A DNA stretch of 40,070 nucleotides from assembly GCA_964648215.1 (NCBI GenBank), contig CAZYMF010000021.1:1-40070 (forward strand), written 5' to 3'. The stretch comes from CAZYMF01 sp964648215. Lineage in GTDB: Bacteria > Desulfobacterota > Binatia > HRBIN30 > JACQVA1. How positions within the stretch are numbered: the stretch's first letter is position 1; the number at the start of each line of letters is the position of its first letter. This document shows positions 32,297 through 38,705 of the stretch, one piece after another. Below the pieces are notes generated by a model. It had not been told where the DNA came from and did no database searches. It saw only the letters and a list, made by a program, of their open reading frames with translations. The position numbers and the translations under genes were made by a program.

Positions 32297-34105
32297 ATGA
32301 CCGTGCAAGACGTTCACGCCTCGGGAATCGTATGGGATCTCGCTGATCTCTACGCCGCGCCGGATGATCCCGCCCTGCGCGCCGATCTCGACGAGGCGAC
32401 CAGGCGAGCGGCGGCCTTCGCCGAGAAGTATCGCGGGACGATCAACACCACGCCCGGACCCACACCCGAGTGGATCGCGGCGGCCGTCGCCGAGCTCGAG
32501 TCGATCTCCGAGCAGGCGGCGCGACCCGCGATCTACGCCGGCCTGTTGCACGCCGCGGACGTGCGCCCGCCGGCCCATGGCGCGCTGGTGGCCATGACCC
32601 AGGAGCGCGGCAGCGAGATCCGCAACCTGCTGCTGTTCTTCGATCTCGAATGGATCGCCCTTGCCGAGGAGCCGGCGCGGACGGTGATCGACTCGGAGCC
32701 GTGCCGCCGCTATCGCCATTTCCTGTCCACCGCCCGGCGCTATCGCCCGCACATGCTGAGCGAGGCGGAGGAGAAGCTGCTGGAGGACAAGGCCAACACC
32801 GGCGGCCGCGCGTTCTCCCGCCTCTTCGACGAGCTCTTGTCCTCGCTTCTCTTCGAGGTCGAGATCGACGGCGAAAAGCAGGCGCTGAACGAGAGCGCCC
32901 TGCTGGCGCTGCTCTACGATGGCCGCCGACCCCTGCGTCAAGCCGCGGCGCGCGCCCTCACCAAGGGCCTCGAGGCCAACGCCTTGGTGCTCACCTTCGT
33001 CTTCAACACCCTGGTCCAGGATCACGCCATCGACGATCGCCTGCGCTCCTTCCGCGATCCCATGGACGCGCGGCACCTGGCCAACGAGATCGACGCCGCT
33101 ACGGTCGCGGCCCTGATGGAGGCCAGCGAGCAGGGGGGCGAGGTCGTGGCGGACTACTACGAGCTCAAGCGACGATTGCTCGGCCTGGAGCAGCTCTACG
33201 ACTACGACCGCTACGCTCCGATCTTCCCCGAGAGCGCCGCCACCGGCTGGCAGGCGTGCCGGGAGCTGGTGCTGTCCGCGTATCACGATTTTTCCCCGCG
33301 CATGAGCGAGATTGCCGCCCTGTTCTTCGAGCGGCGGTGGATCGATGCCGAGCCGCGCGACGGCAAGCGGGGCGGGGCTTTCAGCGCCTCGACCGTGCCC
33401 CGTGTGCATCCCTACGTGCTGGTGAACTACACCGGACGCGCCCGCGACGTGATGACGGTGGCCCACGAGCTGGGGCACGGGGTGCACCAGTACCTCTCCC
33501 GCGACCACGGTTATTTCCAGAGCGACACCGCCCTGACCATGGCCGAGACGGCCTCGGTGTTCGGCGAGATGCTGGTGTTCGATCGCCTCCGCAGGATGGA
33601 GAGCGATTCCCGGGCCAAGCTGGCGCTGCTGTGCGGCAAGATCGAGGACACCTTCGCCACCGTGTTTCGCCAGATCGCCATGACCCGGTTCGAGCAGCAC
33701 CTGCACGCCGCGCGCCGCCAGGAGGGCGAGCTGTCGTCGCCGCGGATCGGCGAGCTGTGGCTGCAGGCCAACGCCAAGGTGTACGGCAGCGGCGTTCGCC
33801 TGAGCGAGGACTATCGCTGGTGGTGGGCCTACATCCCCCACTTCATCCACTCGCCCTTCTACTGCTACGCCTACGGCTTCGGCGAGCTCCTGGTGCTGGC
33901 TCTGTACGAGATGTACCGGCACGAAGGAGCCGGCTTTGTGCCGAAGTACGTCGATCTGCTCGCCGCGGGCGGCTCGGAGGCACCGACGACGCTGCTGCAG
34001 CGCATCGGCGTGGACGTGACCCAGCCGTCGTTCTGGCAGCTGGGGCTGCGTCCGATTCGCGCCATGGTGGACGAAGCCAAGGCGCTGGCGGCCTCGCTCG
34101 CCTGA
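32297..34105 (+). CDS. pepF: M3 family oligoendopeptidase F
   Basis: The 602-residue protein matches the length and order of oligoendopeptidase F. It has a helical N-terminal domain (WDLADLYAAPDDPAL), then the zinc site HELGHGVH with ligands H390 and H394 and a third ligand near E417 (MAETASVFGE), and later the substrate-binding YAYGFGELLVLALY region with Tyr and His residues (YRWWWAYIPHFIHSPFY). It should be a cytoplasmic zinc metallopeptidase that trims short peptides. ATG 32297 is chosen because the family N-terminus begins there. The frame stays open 2.1 kb further upstream, but only as the antisense shadow of larA and the exonuclease. Confidence 0.93.
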   Translation: MTVQDVHASGIVWDLADLYAAPDDPALRADLDEATRRAAAFAEKYRGTINTTPGPTPEWIAAAVAELESISEQAARPAIYAGLLHAADVRPPAHGALVAMTQERGSEIRNLLLFFDLEWIALAEEPARTVIDSEPCRRYRHFLSTARRYRPHMLSEAEEKLLEDKANTGGRAFSRLFDELLSSLLFEVEIDGEKQALNESALLALLYDGRRPLRQAAARALTKGLEANALVLTFVFNTLVQDHAIDDRLRSFRDPMDARHLANEIDAATVAALMEASEQGGEVVADYYELKRRLLGLEQLYDYDRYAPIFPESAATGWQACRELVLSAYHDFSPRMSEIAALFFERRWIDAEPRDGKRGGAFSASTVPRVHPYVLVNYTGRARDVMTVAHELGHGVHQYLSRDHGYFQSDTALTMAETASVFGEMLVFDRLRRMESDSRAKLALLCGKIEDTFATVFRQIAMTRFEQHLHAARRQEGELSSPRIGELWLQANAKVYGSGVRLSEDYRWWWAYIPHFIHSPFYCYAYGFGELLVLALYEMYRHEGAGFVPKYVDLLAAGGSEAPTTLLQRIGVDVTQPSFWQLGLRPIRAMVDEAKALAASLA

Positions 34106-34134
34106 GGCGTTGACGGGAGCCTGTCCTTCGCACT

Positions 34135-34908
34135 ATGCGAGCGGCCATGTCCTGGCACCACGCCATCGTCACCGGAGCGGCGAGCGGCATTGGTCGATGC
34201 TTTGCGGAAACACTGGCGGCGCGGGGCTGCGCCGTCGGCCTGATCGACGTTTCGTCCGACAACCTGTCGGCGACGACCGAGGCGATCCGTGCCCGCGGCG
34301 GGCGTGCGGAGAGTCGAGTCGCCGACGTCAGCGACGCCGAGCGGAGCGGGAAGGCGGTGAGCGAGTTGGCCGCGGAGCTCGGCGGGCTCGATCTGCTCGT
34401 CCACTGCGCCGCCATTCTCGGCCCCGGTCGTTGGCCCGAGCAGTCGGCCGCGAGCTTCGAGAGGGTGATTCGCGTCAATCTGCTCGGCACGGCAAATGTC
34501 TTGCGCGCCGCCCTGCCGGGATTGCGCCAATCCCGCGGCGCGGCCGTGTGCCTGGCATCGACGGCGGCGATTCATGGCTGGCCGGGACTGGGGGCCTATG
34601 CGGCGACGAAGTTCGGGGTCGCCGGATTCTGCGACGCCGTCCGCCCGGAGCTGGCCCGCGAAGGCGTGCGGCTGACGACGGTCTTCCCTCTGCTGATCGA
34701 CACGCCGCTGCTGCACGCGGCGGATATTCCCCCGATCCTGAAGCAGGGACGGCGACTGCCGGCGCAGGTCGTGGTGAACAAGACACTGGCTGCGGTGGCA
34801 CGGCGGCGCACGCGGGTGTTCATCCCGGGCAGCGTTCGCGTGATCGCCGCCCTGCACGGGCTGGCGCCCTCGCTGCTGGATTGGTACGGGCGGCGCTTCT
34901 CGTCGTGA
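34135..34908 (+). CDS. Short-chain dehydrogenase/reductase
   Basis: The 257-residue protein has the classical SDR motifs: AIVTGAASGIGRC for cofactor binding, VADVSD, LVHCAAILG (in place of NNAG), RVIRVNLLGT, the Ser of CLASTAAIHG and YAATKFG with the catalytic Tyr-x3-Lys. After VFPLLIDTPLL the C-terminal part is variable and ends in a hydrophobic, Arg-rich tail (ALHGLAPSLLDWYGRR) that may touch the membrane. The substrate is unknown. ATG 34135 is used. ATG 34147, four codons on, is equally possible, since neither has a good ribosome binding site. The gene abuts the stop of the IclR gene on the other strand. Confidence 0.87.
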   Translation: MRAAMSWHHAIVTGAASGIGRCFAETLAARGCAVGLIDVSSDNLSATTEAIRARGGRAESRVADVSDAERSGKAVSELAAELGGLDLLVHCAAILGPGRWPEQSAASFERVIRVNLLGTANVLRAALPGLRQSRGAAVCLASTAAIHGWPGLGAYAATKFGVAGFCDAVRPELAREGVRLTTVFPLLIDTPLLHAADIPPILKQGRRLPAQVVVNKTLAAVARRRTRVFIPGSVRVIAALHGLAPSLLDWYGRRFSS

Positions 34909-35685
34909 CTAGGGATTGAAGCCGAGACGTTGCGACAGCTCCCCCGCCGCCTGCGTCACCAGCGGGACGATCTCCTTCTGCACCCGTTCCTCGGCAAGGC
35001 GGTAGGCGGGACCGGAGATGGCCACGCTGCCGACGACGTTGCGCGTGTAGTCGTGCACCGGGGCAGCCACCGCGTAGACCTCGGCGACGTGCTCGCCTTG
35101 CTCGACGGCGTAACCCTGCGCCGCGGCCTGCTTGAGCTGAGCGAGGAGCGCGGCGCGATCGGTGACGGTCCGATCGGTGAACTTGGTCAAGCTGTCGGGA
35201 AGAAGCTGCCGTGCCTCGTCCTCGGACGAGAAGGCGAGGTAGACCTTGCCGATCGCGGTGCAGTACAGCGGCAACGCCTCTCCGATGCGGGAAACCAGAC
35301 GCACCGGCTGATCGGACTCGACCGCGTCGAGAGGCACGGCGCAACCGCGCCGCAGCACCGCCACCGTGGCCGTCTCGTGCGCGGCGTGGGCCACCCGTTC
35401 GAGGATCGGCCGCGCCTGGCGCAGGAGCCCGATCTGACCGAGATAGTTCTGTCCGATCTGCAGACAGCGGATGCCGAGCCGGTAGTTGTCGGTCGCCTTG
35501 TTCTGCTCGATGTAGCCGCGCGCCTCGAGAGTCGCCAGCAGGCGGAAGACGTTGTTCTTGTGCAGCTTGAGCCGCTTGCTGAGCTCGGTCACCCCAAGCT
35601 CGTCCCGTTCGCCGTCGAACTGCTCGATGACGTCAAGGGCGTGAGACACCGACTGGATGATGTAGTTCGTCTTTTCGCGTCGCAA
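34909..35685 (-). CDS. IclR-family transcriptional regulator
   Basis: The 258-residue protein has an N-terminal winged helix-turn-helix (ALDVIEQFDGERDELGVTEL, then LKLHKNNVFRLLATLE and GYIEQ). A C-terminal IclR effector domain follows (ATVAVLRRGCAVPL, RLVSRIGEALPLYCTAIGKV, GYAVEQGEHVAEVYAVAAPV, GSVAISGP). It starts with TTG at 35685. The AGGAG seven bases upstream and the position of the domain support this over any internal Met. The divergent operon begins 138 bases away, so it probably controls that operon and itself in response to a small acid or aromatic compound. The effector cannot be read from sequence. Confidence 0.92.
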   Translation of the reverse strand: MRREKTNYIIQSVSHALDVIEQFDGERDELGVTELSKRLKLHKNNVFRLLATLEARGYIEQNKATDNYRLGIRCLQIGQNYLGQIGLLRQARPILERVAHAAHETATVAVLRRGCAVPLDAVESDQPVRLVSRIGEALPLYCTAIGKVYLAFSSEDEARQLLPDSLTKFTDRTVTDRAALLAQLKQAAAQGYAVEQGEHVAEVYAVAAPVHDYTRNVVGSVAISGPAYRLAEERVQKEIVPLVTQAAGELSQRLGFNP

Positions 35686-35704
35686 CGTTCCACTCCTGAA
35701 AAGA

Positions 35705-35719
35705 CGTTTTACCTAAACG
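35705..35719. promoter_or_regulatory. Candidate IclR operator (inverted repeat)
   Basis: CGTTT-TACCT-AAACG is a perfect 5-base inverted repeat with a 5-base centre. It covers the -10-like box of the IclR gene (TAGGTA on the minus strand). Further AACGTT cores lie at the start codon (35684-35689) and near 35738-35743, so several half-sites may be present. Confidence 0.4.
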
Positions 35720-35738
35720 CTGACCCCCGGGAAGTCAA
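35710..35738 (-). promoter_or_regulatory. Candidate promoter of the IclR gene
   Basis: On the minus strand TTGACT (35738-35733) and TAGGTA (35715-35710) are 17 bases apart. The predicted start of transcription is about 18 bases before the TTG codon, with AGGAG in between. Confidence 0.5.
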
Positions 35739-35766
35739 ACGTTGCCGCCAAAGAGGACCCAAAACC

Positions 35767-35795
35767 TTGCAATGGCGACCGCTGCCACCTATAGA
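35767..35795 (+). promoter_or_regulatory. Candidate promoter of the dienelactone hydrolase operon
   Basis: TTGCAA (35767-35772) and TATAGA (35790-35795) are 17 bases apart, the best -10 match in the window. Transcription would begin near 35802, about 22 bases before the ATG at 35824, with a purine-rich GGGGATAAG between. Confidence 0.5.
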
Positions 35796-35823
35796 AGGCG
35801 CATTGCAGGTGTGGGGATAAGCT

Positions 35824-36561
35824 ATGGAAATTGCGTCGGGAATGATCCAGGTCCAGGGCCAGGCGGGAGGCCTGTCGGCGTTTCTGGCACGGCCGCGGGC
35901 GGACGGGAAATACCCCGGAGTGGTCGTTGTCCAGGAGGCCTTCGGGCTCAACCAGCACATCAAGGACGTCGCCGCCCGTGTCGCCGCCGAGGGTTACGCC
36001 GCTCTGGCGCCCGACCTCTACTATCGCGAGAAGGGCGCCGTTGCCGGCTACGACAACCTGCAGGAGGCCATCCGGCTGATGATGGGGTTGTCGGACGAGG
36101 GCATCGTCGCCGACATGAACGCAGTTATCGACTACCTTCGGGCGCAGCCGTTCGTCCATCCCGAGCGTATCGGGATGACCGGCTTCTGCATGGGCGGCCG
36201 CGTCACCTTCCTGACCGCCTGCCGCAACGCCGCGGTGAAAGCGGCCGCTCCCTTCTACGGGGGCAGCATCGGCTCGGTACAGCCGAGCGAGCGCACGCCC
36301 AAGGCTCCGCTGGAGTATGCCGAGGGTCTGCGCTGCCCCATGCTGCTCTTCTTCGGTGGGGACGATTCGTTCATTCCGCTCGACGAGGTGGAGAAGATCA
36401 AGGGGCGTTTGGCCGAGCTCGGTAAGGAGGCGGAGACCGTCGTCTATCCGGGTGCTCCCCATGGGTTCTTCTGCAGCGAGCGCGACTCGTACCGGCCCGA
36501 GGCGGCCCAGGACGCGTGGCGCCGACTGCTCGCTTTCTTTCAGCAGCACCTGAAGTCCTGA
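35824..36561 (+). CDS. Dienelactone hydrolase family protein
   Basis: The 245-residue alpha/beta hydrolase has the DLH-type catalytic triad: Cys122 in GFCMGGR, Asp180 or Asp181 in FGGDDSF and His213 in APHGFF. The family QEAFGLNQHI segment is also present. Members hydrolyse dienelactone in chlorocatechol breakdown or other small esters and lactones. No other aromatic-degradation gene is visible, so a different ester or acyl substrate is likely. It is the first gene of a three-gene operon with N-formylglutamate amidohydrolase (3-base gap) and a formyl-folate hydrolase-like gene. It is divergent from an IclR regulator that probably controls it. Confidence 0.9.
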   Translation: MEIASGMIQVQGQAGGLSAFLARPRADGKYPGVVVVQEAFGLNQHIKDVAARVAAEGYAALAPDLYYREKGAVAGYDNLQEAIRLMMGLSDEGIVADMNAVIDYLRAQPFVHPERIGMTGFCMGGRVTFLTACRNAAVKAAAPFYGGSIGSVQPSERTPKAPLEYAEGLRCPMLLFFGGDDSFIPLDEVEKIKGRLAELGKEAETVVYPGAPHGFFCSERDSYRPEAAQDAWRRLLAFFQQHLKS

Positions 36562-36564
36562 GGC

Positions 36565-37281
36565 ATGACTGCGTTCGAAATCCTCAACCCGCAGAGCAAG
36601 GCTCCGCTGGTCATTACCTGTGAGCACGCCTCCTGTGCCATCCCGTTGGAGTACGACGACCTCGGTCTCGATCCGGAGGAGATTCGCGAGCACATCGGCT
36701 GGGACATCGGCGCGCGCCAGGTCGCACGGCATCTGTCGCGGAGACTCGACGCCGTGGCCGTGCTCGGCGGGGTTTCACGCCTCCTGATCGACTGCAACCG
36801 CGATCTCTCGGACCACGACCTCATCGTCGCGGAGACCCACGGGGTGAGAGTGCCGGGCAACGCCGACATCGATGCGGAGGAGCGGCGGCGCCGCATCCGG
36901 GAGTTCTATCTCCCGTATCACGAGGCCATCGACGACGTGATGACGCGGCGGCCCGGCGCGCTTCTCTTCAGCGTTCACAGCTTCACCCCGACACTGAACG
37001 GCCGCGAGCGTCGCTTCGACGCCGGGGTTCTCTTCGACGAATGCGGTACGGAGGCGGAGCGATTTGGCAATGCGCTGTCCGCGGCCGGATTGCGGGTGCG
37101 GTACAACCAGCCCTACTCGGCGTTGGACGGCCTGATCTTCAGCGCCCGCGATCACGGCCAGCGCCACGCGGCCCGCTATCTCGAGCTCGAGATCAACAAC
37201 GGCCTGCTGCGCGAGCGGCCGGCGGCAGAGGCGGTTGCCGACCGAGTCGCACGGGCGCTCGGCAGCCTATTGGAGGGGTGA
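36565..37281 (+). CDS. N-formylglutamate amidohydrolase family protein
   Basis: The 238-residue protein has VITCEHASCAIP (metal-binding Glu-His), the Arg-rich LLIDCNRDLSDHDL segment, FSVHSFTP with a further His, and LEINNGLL near the end, the pattern of the FGase family. Known members remove formyl from N-formylglutamate in histidine breakdown (HutG). No other hut gene is here, so it may act on another N-formyl or N-acyl amino acid. Its stop shares a base with the start of the next gene, which is also a formyl-handling protein. Confidence 0.88.
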   Translation: MTAFEILNPQSKAPLVITCEHASCAIPLEYDDLGLDPEEIREHIGWDIGARQVARHLSRRLDAVAVLGGVSRLLIDCNRDLSDHDLIVAETHGVRVPGNADIDAEERRRRIREFYLPYHEAIDDVMTRRPGALLFSVHSFTPTLNGRERRFDAGVLFDECGTEAERFGNALSAAGLRVRYNQPYSALDGLIFSARDHGQRHAARYLELEINNGLLRERPAAEAVADRVARALGSLLEG

Positions 37282-38189
37282 TGCGTATCATTCTCGTCGG
37301 TCAGGCGGCGTTTGCCGAGAAGGTCCTCGATGGCCTGCGGGGCAACGGCCACGACGTCGTGGCGGTCTATTGCCCGCCCGATGCTCCGGGCGGCAAACCG
37401 GATGCGGTCAAAGCCCGGGCGCTGGCCCTGAACGTTCCGGTGCACCAGCACGCGTCGCTGAAAAAACCCGCGGTCAAGCTCGAGTTCGAAGAGCTCCAAG
37501 CCGATCTCGGCGTTCTCGCCTACGTCACCCAGATCGTTCCCCAGAGCGTCTTCGAGGTGCCGCGGCGGGGCAGCATCTGCTTTCATCCCTCCCTGCTGCC
37601 CAGGTACCGCGGCGGCAGCGCGATCCCGTGGCAGATCATCAAGGGCGAGACGCGCAGCGGCGTCACCGTCTTCTGGGTCGATCCCGGCATCGACACCGGT
37701 CCGATCCTGTTGCAGAAGGAAGCGGCCGTCGGCCCGGACGACACCGCCGGGTCGCTCTACTTCAACAAGCTCTTCCCGATTGGCGTCGACGCGGTGCTGG
37801 AGTCGGTGGAGCTGATCGCCCGCGGTGCGGCGCCGCGCCTGCCCCAGGATGAAGCGCAGGCCAGCTACGATCCGCTCTGTCGCGACGAGCACGCGGCGAT
37901 CGACTGGACCCGTCCCGCCGGCGAGCTCTACAACCTGATCCGCGGCTGCGACCCCCAGCCGGGAGCGTACACGACGCTGAAAGGCGAGAAGCTGCGTCTG
38001 TACGATGCCCGACGAATCGATGGGAACTACCGGCCGGGCGTGGTCGAGGAGGTCTCGGCGGAAGGAATGCTGCTCGGTGCCCGCGGCGGCGCCGTGCGCG
38101 TGAAACGCGTGCGTTTCGGCAAGGAAAAGGTGGACGCTGCCGCGTTCTGCTCGGCGCAGGGCCTGGCCCCGGGCTCGTCCCTCGGGTAG
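37281..38189 (+). CDS. Formyltetrahydrofolate hydrolase/formyltransferase-fold protein
   Basis: The 302-residue protein resembles the N-terminal hydrolase domain of 10-formyltetrahydrofolate dehydrogenase. It begins MRIILVGQAAFAEKVL and has FHPSLLPRYRGGSAIPW and FWVDPGIDTGPILLQKE, followed by a C-terminal formyltransferase C-domain (GCDPQPGAYT). His102 and Asp138 have the 36-residue spacing of the catalytic His106 and Asp142 of that enzyme. The Asn that precedes the His in methionyl-tRNA and sugar formyltransferases (NxH) is Cys100 here, which favours hydrolase-like or unusual chemistry. It probably uses 10-formyl-THF. GGAGGGG precedes the ATG, which overlaps the amidohydrolase stop by one base. 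Its stop touches that of the convergent BCCP gene. Confidence 0.85.
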   Translation: MRIILVGQAAFAEKVLDGLRGNGHDVVAVYCPPDAPGGKPDAVKARALALNVPVHQHASLKKPAVKLEFEELQADLGVLAYVTQIVPQSVFEVPRRGSICFHPSLLPRYRGGSAIPWQIIKGETRSGVTVFWVDPGIDTGPILLQKEAAVGPDDTAGSLYFNKLFPIGVDAVLESVELIARGAAPRLPQDEAQASYDPLCRDEHAAIDWTRPAGELYNLIRGCDPQPGAYTTLKGEKLRLYDARRIDGNYRPGVVEEVSAEGMLLGARGGAVRVKRVRFGKEKVDAAAFCSAQGLAPGSSLG

Positions 38190-38693
38190 CTACGAAGCGG
38201 CCTCCTCGTCGTAGCGGAGAACCGCCAACACCTGGCCGCCTTCGACCATGTCGCCTGCGGCGACGCGCACCTCGTCGACGCTGCCGGCCGCCTCGGCAAG
38301 CAGGCGATTCTCCATCTTCATCGCTTCGAGGATCAGCAGGCCGTCGCCCGTATCGACGTGGTCGCCCGCATGCACCAGAACCTGCAGCACCTTGCCGGGC
38401 ATCGGCGCGATGACCTCGGGTGACGCCAGCGCGGCGACGTGATGCGCCGCGGCGGCGCTCTCGGGAGCGAAGGTGTAGACCTCGCCGTCGACGGCGACCA
38501 GGTGCTCTTTCCCCTGGCGCGCGATATCCACGCGGTAGCGCCGGCCGTCGACGAGCAGCAGCAGGGTCGCGTCGTCGAGGTAGTGGGCCTCGGCGATGTG
38601 CTCGTCGCCGTCGACGACGACGCGATATTTGCCCGCTTCGGGATGGACGTCGAGCGAGAGCTGGTCCTGGCGATGGCGGAAGACGATGCGCAT
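38190..38693 (-). CDS. Biotin carboxyl carrier protein of an acyl-CoA carboxylase
   Basis: The 167-residue protein has a beta-rich N-terminal part and a C-terminal biotinyl domain: SPEVIAPMPGKVLQVLV, then the biotinylation motif EAMKMEN with Lys126. This layout fits separate carrier subunits of acetyl-, propionyl- or methylcrotonyl-CoA carboxylases. It starts 12 bases after the biotin carboxylase gene with AGGGAGAG as ribosome binding site, so the two form one operon and one enzyme. The carboxyltransferase subunit is not in the window. Confidence 0.9.
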   Translation of the reverse strand: MRIVFRHRQDQLSLDVHPEAGKYRVVVDGDEHIAEAHYLDDATLLLLVDGRRYRVDIARQGKEHLVAVDGEVYTFAPESAAAAHHVAALASPEVIAPMPGKVLQVLVHAGDHVDTGDGLLILEAMKMENRLLAEAAGSVDEVRVAAGDMVEGGQVLAVLRYDEEAAS

Positions 38694-38705
38694 GCCGTCT
38701 CTCCC

